The position numbers were made by a program, and so were the translations under genes. The notes under the pieces are model-generated. The model worked only from the letters and a program-made list of their open reading frames with translations. It had not been told where the DNA came from and did not search any database. From Archivesica marissinica (taxonomy: Eukaryota > Mollusca > Bivalvia > Venerida > Vesicomyidae), in contig CM026404.1 in NCBI GenBank assembly GCA_014843695.1, positions 7,724,933 to 7,788,932 on the forward strand: a DNA stretch of 64,000 bases, in the 5' to 3' direction. Every line of letters starts with the position of its first letter. Positions within the stretch are counted from its first letter, which is position 1. Shown one piece after another: positions 45,054 through 56,239 of this stretch.

Positions 45054-46880
45054 GATTGAATGCATCAACCGGTGTTGTAGTAGCTACATGGTACACTGAG
45101 TGTTTGAATACATCAACCGGTGTAATAGTAACTACATGGTACACTGAGTGCTGGAATACATCAACCGGTGTAGTAATAACTACATGGTACACCGAGGGTT
45201 GGAATACATCAACCGGTGTAGTAGTAACTACATGGTACACTGCGTGTTTAAATACATCAACCGGTGTAGTAGTAGCTATATGGTACACTAAGGGTTTGAA
45301 TACATCAACCGGTGTAGTAGTATCTACATGGTACACTGAGGGCTTGAATACATCAATCGGTGTAGTAGTAACTACATGGTACACTGAGTGTTTGAATACA
45401 TCAACCGGCGTAGTAGTAACTACATGGTACACTGAGTGTTTGAATACATCAACCGGTGTAGTAGTAACTACATGGTACACTGAGTGCTTGAATACATCAA
45501 CCGGTGTAGTAGTAAATACATGATACACTGAGGGTTTGAATACATCAACCGGTGTAGTAATAGCTACATGGTACACTGAGTGCTTGAATACATCAACCGG
45601 TGTAGTAGTAACTACATGGTACACTGAGTGCTGGAATACCTCAACCGGTGTAGTAGTAACTACACGGTACACTGAGGGCTTGAATACATCAACCGGTGTA
45701 GTAGTAACTACATGGTACACTGAGTGCTGGAATACCTCAACCGTTGTAGTAGTAACTACACGGTACACTGAGTGCTTGAATACATCAACCGTTGTAGTAG
45801 TAACTACATGGTACACTGAGTGCTTGAATACATCAACCGGTGTAGTAGTAACTACATGGTACACTGAGTGCTGGAATACCTCAACCGTTGTAGTAGTAAC
45901 TACATGGTACACTGAGTGCTTGAATACATCAACCGGTGTAGTAGTAACTACATGGTACACTGAGTGCTGGAATACCTCAACCGTTGTAGTAGTAACTACA
46001 TGGTACACTGAGTGCTGGAATACCTCAACCGTTGTAGTAGTAACTACATGGTACACTGAGTGCTGGAATACCTCAACCGGTGTAGCAGTAACTACACGGT
46101 ACACTGAGTGCTTGAATACATCAACCGGTGTAGTAGTAACTACATGGTACACTGAGTGCTTGAATACATCAACCGGTGTAGTAGTAACTACATGGTACAC
46201 TGAGTGCTGGAATACCTCAACCGTTGTAGTAGTAACTACATGGTACACTGAGTGCTGGAATACCTCAACCGTTGTAGTAGTAACTACATGGTACACTGAG
46301 TGCTGGAATACCTCAACCGGTGTAGTAGTAACTACATGGTACACTGAGGGCTTGAATACATCAACCGGTGTAGTAGTAACTACATGGTACACTGAGTGCT
46401 GGAATACCTCAACCGGTGTAGTAGTAAATACATGGTACACTGAGTGCTGGAATACCTCAACCGGTGTAGTAGTAACTACATGGTACACTGAGTGCTGGAA
46501 TACCTCAACCGTTGTAGTAATAACTACATGGTACACTGAGTGCTGGAATACCTCAACCGTTGTAGTAGTAACTACATGGTACACTGAGTGCTGGAATACC
46601 TCAACCGGTGTAGTAGTAACTACATGGTACACTGAGTGCTTGAATACATCAACCGTTGTAGTAGTAACTACATGGTACACTGAGTGCTGGAATACATCAA
46701 CCGTTGTAGTAGTAACTACATGGTACACTGAGTGCTGGAATACCTCAACCGGTGTAGTAGTAACTACATGGTACACTGAGTGCTGGAATACATCAACCGT
46801 TGTAGTAGTAACTACATGGTACACTGAGTGCTGGAATACCTCAACCGTTGTAGTAACAGACATATGGCACACTCTGGGTG
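45054..46880. repeat. 48-bp minisatellite MS9
   Basis: About 38 copies of a 48-bp unit with core caaccggtgtagtagtaac. Variants swap ggtgt with gttgt, cttgaatac with ctggaatac, and catcaacc with cctcaacc in shuffled combinations, as expected from gene conversion or unequal exchange. A 617-codon minus frame and a 449-codon plus frame coexist; neither is supported as coding. Confidence 0.96.
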
Positions 46881-46889
46881 TTTGAATAA

Positions 46890-46945
46890 ATTATTATTGT
46901 TATTAATATTATTAATATTAATATTATTATTATTATTATTATTAC
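46890..46945. repeat. (TTA)n microsatellite
   Basis: An imperfect (TTA)n tract next to the end of MS9. Confidence 0.8.
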
Positions 46946-47818
46946 GTTGTGGGTGGTTGAATGCATCATGCATTGAGGAAGGCAGTTTACTAATGATGCT
47001 AGTTGCCCAACCAATATTACATTTTATTATAAGTATAATATAACCAATGATTACCTTATATGTTAAATATACATGTAAAATAGCAAATAAAATATGATTA
47101 AACTAACAACAATTTCATTGATCTAACACCGCGACATAACACAAATCTACTTTAAATAACAGTAATAAATAATGTGGCATGGCCTTATAGGAAGAATATG
47201 ACCTTTACGCACTTTTTATAAGAGTTTGAGTGATTTGAGTTTTTAGTAGAATTCTACCAAAAATTCGAATATTCGAATACATTCCCGCCCGAATATTCGA
47301 ATACCGAAATCGCTATTCGTTGCCATCCCTAATAATATTATGCCATTTTAAAACCCATGTAGCCGTATTTAGCAATGGCAATTATGATATTGTTGTTTTA
47401 TTCAAACTGCGCCGCGTTTTACGACCGCTCAGTGGTCTATTGACGATTCTGGCAAGTGCTGTATTGTATAGTCACATACATTTATCAACATTAAGATTCG
47501 GATACACACGACCATGTTTGAATACTTCACCGAACAAATATTGTTCAATGCTCGTCAGATTTAGCTTCTTTACTTTATTGTTATCTAAACCGATGATAAA
47601 TTAATAAATCATGTTAAATAGTTGAAATAAACAAATATGTGAGAGTTGGGACATAAACATGGTGATATTCAAACAATTTGACGTTCTGTAAATAATTATT
47701 TAAATAGATTTAGCTCGTGTAGTAGCAACTCTATGCTGAAATAACACCATTATAACCATGTATTCTATTAAATAAATAAAATCTTACAATGACACGTGAT
47801 TTATCGATAATCCTCTCA
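46946..47818. other. non-coding sequence with a possible hAT-like end
   Basis: At about 47255-47330 'attcgaatattcgaata' motifs recur and are followed by the complement of TAGGGATGGCAACGAATAGC, which resembles a hAT-type terminus. No matching second end was found. Confidence 0.35.
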
Positions 47819-48108
47819 CTGTGTGTTTTACGTTTATTTATCGTCGCTACCGGTTGCCCGTATGAGCGACGCCTCCTGAAGAGATTAGTCAGTTTAGATT
47901 GTTGGAGGATAGTGCATGATACAGACAGAGACCCATTGTAGAGTCTCCTCTGGTTCTTTTACGTGCACGGTGTACAGCACCGACACGAGACCTCGGTTTA
48001 ACGTCCCATCTGAAAGACTGTTAATTGTATTATGGTCAGATGGGGGATCGAACCTGCGATCCCTGGATTACCAGTCCAGCGTGTTACCACTGGACTACAG
48101 ATCCGTCT
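47819..48108 (-). mobile_element. SINE type A, full length
   Basis: Minus-strand type A with intact A and B boxes and anticodon loop CTGGTAA. No clean target-site duplication was seen. Confidence 0.88.
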
Positions 48109-48235
48109 GTATCCCCTGACTAGTGTTGCTCTGAGACTTATATACTCTGGTGTGCTGTGTGTGATATGTGGTTATACCACAGAAAGTTGTTTTGATGTTT
48201 GGATTAAAAGTCGCACCAACAGCTTAGATCATATT

Positions 48236-48438
48236 GTAGCTCTCAAGGGAGGTAACGGGTGTCCCTCCGAGCAGTATGTTAGGCACGGACGAACACCCGA
48301 GTAGAACCACCAACCTTCCGAAATTTAGCTAAATAGCTTCCTCACACGATTCGAACCTACAGGGATATGGGGAAATTATGTAGTCGGCTACGTTAGCCCA
48401 CCATAGACCACACTATGCATATTTAATATTCTTAGTTT
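48236..48438 (-). mobile_element. SINE type F
   Basis: On the minus strand: A-box-like TGGGCTAACGTAG, B box AGGTTCGAATC, then 'cggaaggttggtggttctac' and 'ctcggagggacaccc', ending 'acctcccttgagag'. Repeats GATCATATT at 48227-48235 and 48439-48447 flank it. Unlike A-E it has its own tail. Confidence 0.6.
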
Positions 48439-48447
48439 GATCATATT

Positions 48448-48964
48448 TTATTGCAAATCAATAGTGAAAATGACATACAAAAACAAAACAAAATACATAG
48501 TATAGCGGGGGAAATGTTTCGGGGCCACACGTCTTAACAACATTAAATAACGGCCAGCACCAGAAGGTCAAGCTAACGTTTGACAAACTAAATGACAAGG
48601 GTTTGATTCCAGGAAAGAGCACACATATATAGAATGGGGCAAAAAGACTCAAAGGATTAAAGAAACGCAAAAGCCTATATCATGACAAAGATGCTTAGAT
48701 TGATACATGCACCACCCATGAATCCATCTACCGCTCCCCCACACCACGCCAAGATCCGAACCCATGACCCAGACACAAGCAAATAACGTATTAATAATTC
48801 AACAGAGCAGTGCCGAAAAACGATGAGATTTTTAAAATTTATGTTTGCATTTCCAAAATGAATGTAGCATATTGTTCCCCTCATCTCTTGACAACTCTAT
48901 ACCATATAGTTTATTGGAACTTCATATATGATGAGTCGGTGTAGAGAGCGCAACACAACAACAC
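48448..48964. other. non-coding sequence
   Basis: Nothing recognised. Confidence 0.5.
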
Positions 48965-49238
48965 ATATGTGACGCGATTTATCAAAAGGGACCCACTTGG
49001 TGAAATTTTAAAAAATGCTGTTTTTTTTCCAGAATTATGTGTTTCAGTCAATTCCTTACGCGATTTTTAACATTTAAGATAATTCCGTTCAGATTATTTG
49101 TTTTAACAATGAATTTTAAACTTACATGCGATAGCGCGAACGTAGCCGTTTTCGATTGCGTGACGTAACTTTAGACGTCATTTCTCGACATAACGTCATC
49201 CGCCCAGTGGATCCCTTTTGGTTAATCGCGTCACATAT
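48965..49238. mobile_element. 274-bp TIR element (MITE)
   Basis: Inverted termini of about 33 bp (ATATGTGACGCGATT... and 'aaaagggacccac') with a few mismatches and one small gap. The interior has 'gacgtcat' motifs and no long frame. Superfamily not assigned. Confidence 0.75.
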
Positions 49239-49892
49239 ATATGTTATTTGAACAGCTGCTTAAGATCACAGTACAGTAAAAATATTCGTAATTCAACATT
49301 TTCGTCTTTAAAACATCTAGACGCATTCATCAGTGTGATCCCACGAAGTCGGGTGTAACAATAATACCCAATATGTACAGAAATTCATAAAATGTGCCCT
49401 TAAGCCTAACTTGTGTGTTTGTTTCGTGTTATTTATTGCCTGCATTCAGCATCTCTGAACCGCAGGTATCTGATAACAATTGGCTAATTTGTCAGTAATT
49501 TTAACACCTTTTGAAGCATCAATTAGCTCTAAAACAGTAACTGCTGCCACCTGATTGCAAAGCAATAGTGCCTGCGCAGACGACAACAAAGGATACGTCA
49601 CGAGACTACTCTGTGTCCTTTAAACGCTCTAAACGGATGGGCACGTGCGCGCAATCGTCACGTGAAATCATGCATGATGTATGACGTATCATAATACTAT
49701 CATGGAGATATGAAGATGATCTATGTGATTAGAACTTTGATTGCATTTTTGTATTTTAGCAGACAAATATTCACTTCCTGAAACAGAAACAGCCGGCGGT
49801 AAAGTTCATGTTCAAGTGATCTTCACAGCAAAACCTGCGACTGATTAGTAAACCTGACATACCATCGATTATGCTTATAGTCATAATTTTCA
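49239..49892. other. non-coding sequence
   Basis: Nothing recognised. Confidence 0.5.
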
Positions 49893-50143
49893 CAGACGGA
49901 TCTGTAGCCCAGTGGTAACACGCTAGACTGGTAATCCAGGGATCGCAGGTTCGATCCCCCGTCTGACCCTAATAAAATTAACAGTCTTTCAGATGGGACT
50001 TTAAACCGAGGTCTCGTGTCGGTGCTGTACACCGTGCATGTAAAACAACCAGAGGAGACTCTGGAATGGGTTCCTGTCTGTATCATTGCATTATCCTCCA
50101 TCGCTCATATGGGCAACCGGTAGCGACGATAAATAAACGTAAA
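49893..50143 (+). mobile_element. SINE type A with internal deletion
   Basis: Head and body as in type A, but the part between 'tatcctcca' and 'tcgctcatatggg' is deleted by about 35 bp. The tail ends about 10 bp before MS10. Confidence 0.88.
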
Positions 50144-50153
50144 TCACTCAAAC

Positions 50154-53100
50154 TCACTTTTGAATAAATAAATACTGAATCAGGCGACGGTAAATAGCAA
50201 CATCTAAATAATATTCTCAATAAATAAATAAATACTGAATCAGGCGACGGTAAATAGCAACATCTAGATAATATTCTCATTGAATAAATACTTAATCAGG
50301 CGACGGTAAATAGCAACATCTAAATAATATTCTCAATAAATAAATAAATACTGAATCAGGCGACGGTAAATAGCAACATCTAGATAATATTCTCAATAAA
50401 TAAATACTGAATCAGGCGACGGTACATAGCAACATCTAGATAATATTCTCATATAAATACTGAATCAGGCGACGGTAAATAGCAACATCTTGATAATATT
50501 CTCATTGAATAAATACTGAATCAGGCGACGGTAAATAGCAACATCTAGATACTATTCTCATTGAATAAATACTGAATCAGGCGACGGTAAATAGCAACAT
50601 CTAGATAATATTCTCATTGAATAAATACTGAATCAGGCGACGGTAAATAGCAACATCTAGATAATATTCTCAATAAATAAATACTGAATCAGGCGACGGT
50701 AAATAGCAACATCTAGATAATATTCTCAATAAATAAATACTGAATCAGGCGACGGTAAATATCAACATCTAGATAATATTCTCATTGAATAAATACTTAA
50801 TCAGGCGACGGTAAATAGCAACATCGAGATAATATTCTCACTGAATAAATACTGAATCAGACGACGGTAAATAGCAACATCTAGATAATATTCTCATTGA
50901 ATAAATAATACTGAATCAGGCGACGGTAAATAGCAACATCTAGATAATATTCTCAATTAATAAATACTGAATCAGGCGACGGTAAATAGCAACATCTAGA
51001 TCATATTCTCATTGAATAAATACTGAATCAGGCGACGGTAAATAGCAACATCTAGATAATATTCTCAATGAATAAATACATACTGAATCAGGCGACGGTA
51101 AATAGCAACATCTATATAATATAAGAAATGAATAAATACTGAATCAGGCGACGGTAAATAGCAACATCTAGATAATATTATCAATGCATAAATACTGAAT
51201 CAGGCGACGGTAAATAGCAACATCTAGATAATATTCTCAATGAATAAATACTGAATCAGACGACGGTAAATAGCAACATCTAGATAATATTCTCATTGAA
51301 TAAATAAATACTGAATCAGGCGACGGTAAATAGCAACATCTAGATAATATTCTCATTGAATAAATACTGAATCAGGCGACGGTAAATAGCAACATCTAGA
51401 TAATATTCTCAATAAATAAATACTGAATCAGGCGACGGTAAATAGCAACATCTAGATAATATTCTCAATAAATAAATACTGAATCAGGCGACGGTAAATA
51501 TCAACATCTAGATAATATTCTCATTGAATAAATACTTAATCAGGCGACGGTAAATAGCAACATCTAGATAATATTCTCATTGAATAAATACTGAATCAGA
51601 CGACGGTAAATAGCAACATCTAGATAATATTCTCATTGAATAAATAATACTGAATCAGGCGACGGTAAATAGCAACATCTAGATAATATTCTCAATAAAT
51701 AAATACTGAATCAGGCGACGGTAAATAGCAACATCTAGATAATATTCTCATTGAATAAATACTGAATCAGGCGACGGTAAATAGCAACATCTAGATAATA
51801 TTCTCAATGAATAAATACATACTGAATCAGGCGACGGTAAATAGCAACATCTAGATAATATACGAAATGAATAAATACTGAATCAGAAGACGGTAGATAG
51901 CAACATCTAGATAATATTATCAATGCATAAATACTGAATCAGGTGACGGTAAATAGCAACATCTAGATAATATTCTCAATGAATAAATACTGAATCAGAC
52001 GACGGTAAATAGCAACATCTAGATAATATTCTCATTGAATAAATAAATACTGAATCAGGCGACGGTAAATAGCAACATCTAGATAATATTCTCATTGAAT
52101 AAATACTGAATCAGGCGACGGTAAATAGCAACATCTAGATAATATTCTCATTGAATAAATACTGAATCAGGCGACGGTAAATAGCAACATCTAGATAATA
52201 TACGAAATGAATAAATACTGAATCAGACGACGGTAAATAGCAACATCTATATAATATTATCAATGAATAAATACTGAATCAGGCGACGGTAAATAGCTAC
52301 ATCTAGATAATATTCTCAATGAATAAATACTGAATCAGGCGACGGTAAATAGCAACATCTAGATAATATTCTCATTGAATAAATAAATACTGAATCAGGC
52401 GACGGTAAATAGCAACATCTAGATAATATTCTCAATGAATAAATACTGAATCAGGCGACGGTAAATAGCAACATCTAGATAATATTCTCAATGAATAAAT
52501 AAATACTGAATCAGGCGACGGTAAATAGCAACATCTAGATAATATTCTTATTGAATAAATAAATACTGAATCAGGCGACGGTAAATAGCAACATCTAGAT
52601 AATATTCTCAATGAATAAATACTGAATCAGGCGACGGTAAATAGCAACATCTAGATAATATTCTCAATGAATAAATACTGAATCAGGCGACGGTAAATAG
52701 CAACATCTAGATAATATTCTCATTGAATAAATAATACTGAATCAGACGACGGTAAATAGCAACATCTAGATAATATTCTCAATTAATGAATAAATACTGA
52801 ATCAGGCGACGGTAAATAGCAACATCTAGATAATATTCTCAATGAATAAATAATACTGAATCAGGCGACGGTAAATAGCAACATCTAGATAATATTCTCA
52901 TTGAATAAATAAATACTGAATCAGGCGACGGTAAATAGCAACATCTAGATAATATTCTCAATGAATAAATACTGAATCAGGCGACGGTAAATAGCAACAT
53001 CTAGATAATATTCTCAATGAATAAATAATACTGAATCAGGCGACGGTAAATAGCAACATCTAGATAATATTCTCATTGAATAAATACTGAATCAGACGAC

Positions 53101-53676
53101 GGTAAATAGCAACATCTAGATAATATTCTCATTGAATACATACTGAATCAGGCGACGGTAAATAGCAACATCTAGATAATATTCTCATTGAATAAATACT
53201 GAATCAGACGACGGTAAATAGCAACATCTAGATAATATTCTCATTGAATACATACTGAATCAGGCGACGGTAAATAGCAACATCTAGATAATATTCTCAA
53301 TGAATAAATACTGAATCAGGCGACGGTAAATAGCAACATCTAGATAATATTCTCATTGAATAAATACTGAATCAGACGACGGTAAATAGCAACATCTAGA
53401 TAATATGCTCAATGAATAAATACTGAATCAGACGACGGTAAATAGCAACATCTAGATAATATTCTCATTGAATAAATACTGAATCAGGCGACGGTTAATA
53501 GCAACATCTAGATAATATTCTCATTGAATAAATACTGAATCAGGCGACGGTAAATAGCAACATCTAGATAATATTCTCAATAAATAAATACTGAATCAGA
53601 CGACGGTAAATAGCAACATCTAGATAATATTCTCATTGAATAAATACTGAATCAGGCGACGGTAAATAGCAACGAA
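50154..53676. repeat. ~56-bp minisatellite MS10
   Basis: About 63 copies with core aatcaggcgacggtaaatag; unit length varies from about 51 to 62 bp through added AATA steps. A block is duplicated 739 bp downstream (variant 'gtaaatatcaac' near 50757 and 51496; 'gaaatgaat' after 'aatata' near 51125 and 51864). Stops occur in all frames, so there is no long open frame. Confidence 0.95.
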
Positions 53677-53723
53677 ATTAATTAATTAATTAATTAATAC
53701 ATTAATTAATTAACTAATTAATT
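53677..53723. repeat. (TTAA)n-type microsatellite
   Basis: Tandem 'aatt' steps directly after the last MS10 unit. Confidence 0.85.
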
Positions 53724-54004
53724 CATATCGAGAACATGTGATGATCACTTATCACAACTTGAAAACCACATTAAACAGACACGTCAGACCTTTACACGTG
53801 TAGTTTAAACACGCGTATCTTCACAGGAGCACATTGTTGTCTTTTAATCGTTGATGTACATGTGTATATATAAGTAAGCACATGTTTGGTTTGTCGTTCG
53901 CTCGCCCACAAGTGTGTGTCATTTTTAATCACTTAAAGCTATATGTGAGCTCGCCTATTATGTTTATATAAACATTTAGATACATTTGATCGTGTGTATT
54001 ACAG

Positions 54005-54161
54005 CACAGGAACTTGAAATGTTATCCCTAAGCCACCACAGTTTTTCTACCTCTATCCTAGGAGCCTCCCCCCCCCTCTATTAAAAAAGTAGAGGGGGTC
54101 CTAGGATAGAGGTACAATACCTATGGTGGCTTATAAATGCATACAATTTCAAGTTCCTGTG
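54005..54161. mobile_element. 157-bp long hairpin element
   Basis: Perfect 16-bp ends (CACAGGAACTTGAAAT at 54005-54020, inverse at 54146-54161), a near-match 'aagccacca' pair, and a perfect inner 16-bp pair (54048-54063 with 54099-54114). The whole element can fold into one stem with a C-rich loop region. Confidence 0.7.
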
Positions 54162-54257
54162 ATTATACTAGTAGAAACTGTATAAATATATGAGACGACT
54201 CATAGGCCGTTGGGCCGGGTGATGACGTATTGTTTTATAGTTTGGTGTATATAATTA

Positions 54258-54597
54258 TGTAAATTCCACGTTGCCTCTTCTCTCTTCCTCGTGGCGATGG
54301 ATTTCATCATGAATGAGGTATCGAGAGTGATTAATATATGTGGCATCCGTGGTCCAGTGGTAGAGCGTCGGATCTGGAATCTATCGTCCCGGGTTCGATA
54401 CTCGGTCAGGCCACGTATGTAGTGTCATTGAGCAAGGCACCTCACACACATTGCTTAGTACTGGTTAACCACGTAGGTCGGCTAAACATGTCCAGGAAAA
54501 CATGTCTACGTCCCCGCAAGGGGTTTGACATGAATGGAACATACATATGTTATAAGAACTATTTCGCAAACGAGCTAAAAAAAAATTGTATAAACTA
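54258..54597 (+). mobile_element. SINE type B interrupted by SINE type D
   Basis: Type B body to 54341, resuming at 54545 with 'tataagaactatttcgcaaa' and the usual end. The interruption is the type D element at 54342-54544. Confidence 0.8.
54342..54544 (+). mobile_element. SINE type D nested in type B
   Basis: tRNA-like head (A box TGGTCCAGTGGTAGAGCG; B box GGGTTCGATAC) and a body with 'ggcacctcacacacattgct' and 'gtactggttaacca'. ATATGT flanks it at 54336-54341 and 54545-54550; removing one copy with the insert restores the type B tail, so it inserted later. Confidence 0.75.
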
Positions 54598-55129
54598 ACA
54601 GGACGGTCTTGAAATAGGCAGTATACCACACCAAGATGGCTGTTCCGCATTTATTAATTTATTATTTATCCCATAAAAATAATCCCGTAGTGAAATTGCA
54701 TCAAGTGATATAAATGAATAAAATGGATGCAAATTAATAAAGTTCAATAAAACTGTCAAGCACCTGCCCGACATTGATCAATATTTTCGATTAAGTTGTA
54801 GTGGAGTGACAAGGATCAACCGTTACCTGGTTACAGATTATGACACGGATTCTCTTGCTCAATTTACGAGATTGGATTGGATTTTATTGTTTTATTGCAA
54901 CGGTTCTGTATCATAGCTAAATTGCTGTGTGTAAGCTGAGTTTGATATTGAACTGGTTGTTTTCCTAGTTACGGTAACCCTCTGTGTCTGGTAATACATG
55001 GAATGGCACCATGTTCTTATAATTACATCGCTATTGCATTTCCTTCGATGAACGTATATGCCCTGTGTGTATCTATTTCCGTATGCATTTCCTCACTAAT
55101 GATATGCAACTAACATGCGCACTCCCATA
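54598..55129. other. AT-rich non-coding sequence
   Basis: Nothing recognised. Confidence 0.5.
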
Positions 55130-55311
55130 TACAGTCAAACCTGTGTTAGTGGTCACCTCCATTAAGCAGCCAACCTGTATTAAGCAGCAAGTTTCCAGGT
55201 TCCAAATATGCTGTTTCATTATACATTTGACCTCTATTAAGCAGCCACCTGTGCTAGCCAGCCACATTCTGTGATTCCCTTGGCTGGCTGCTTAGGACAT
55301 GTTTGACTGCA
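55130..55311 (+). mobile_element. pogo/Tigger-like MITE, family T1
   Basis: The best T1 copy: TA-CAGTCAAACCTGTGTTAGTG at the left end and CATGTTTGACTG at the right, with ttaagcagcca motifs inside. Confidence 0.7.
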
Positions 55312-56239
55312 CGGGCATTCGCAGTGTTGGGCAGCGTTCATCGCAAGAAAAGACGTGTCTTACGGGTTACACTGTTCCAACATTGAAATCATACCAAAAC
55401 TAGAATTGTTCAAGTTTTGTAATAAAGAAATACAAACTGTTGTGCCATATAATCTGTTAACTTATTTGAAGTTATTTCACATCTGATTCATGCTCGTATG
55501 TAATATTGTATTGTCGAATGTATTACATGTGCAATAAAATATGGCTAAATCATAAATCAAGCTTTTTAGCATTTTGAATGTACTTGAACATTTTTGAATA
55601 ATTATATAATCTTATTTCGACTACGATAGTTTTCATTCGGCTATCTTCGTAACTCTTCGTAACTCTTCGTAACTCCAATTCTCCGTAACTAATCATAACA
55701 GCAATGAAATTAATGTACGTACATAACTTTAAGCATGGTTTATTAATAGTGTTGTCATAACAACGAGACACCCGTATACACTGCAATGCCGGTTTTCTTA
55801 ACAGCAATATATCTTGAAGTAAATTTATTACAATGTACTGATTGCTGTGTATTGAACTCGACCACGAGAGCCATTGACCTTCCAAGTAGAAAATATAACA
55901 ACAAAAACATAAAGTTTGGTTTGGGATCATGTTACCCGTATGTCACAGCATGTCTGACACCCAAAGTTTCGAGGTAAAACATGTGCGTTGTACCTTAGGT
56001 TCGCCCATGATAACTCTTCACATTGAAACGCCTTGTTTCAAGTTAATATTATAATTACTTGACGTGAAAACAGACAACATTGCGGTTGTGACGTCACGTA
56101 ATTTTGTTCAGCGGCCATGTATGGTGATGTGGTAGAGGATATACTAATAATAATTGTAAATTTGACATCAGAAAATGAGAAAAGGGACTCCTTAGCCATA
56201 TATTGTTCTGTCGGTTATGATCATATAATTATATATATA
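55312..56239. other. non-coding sequence
   Basis: Contains a small tandem of 'cttcgtaact' (three copies near 55645-55672). No gene recognised; a 126-codon frame on the minus strand looks like chance. Confidence 0.5.

Noticed and set aside
55550..55930. 126-codon minus-strand frame
   Set aside because: It begins with a true ATG but has no recognisable domain or biased composition, and is of a length expected by chance in AT-rich sequence.
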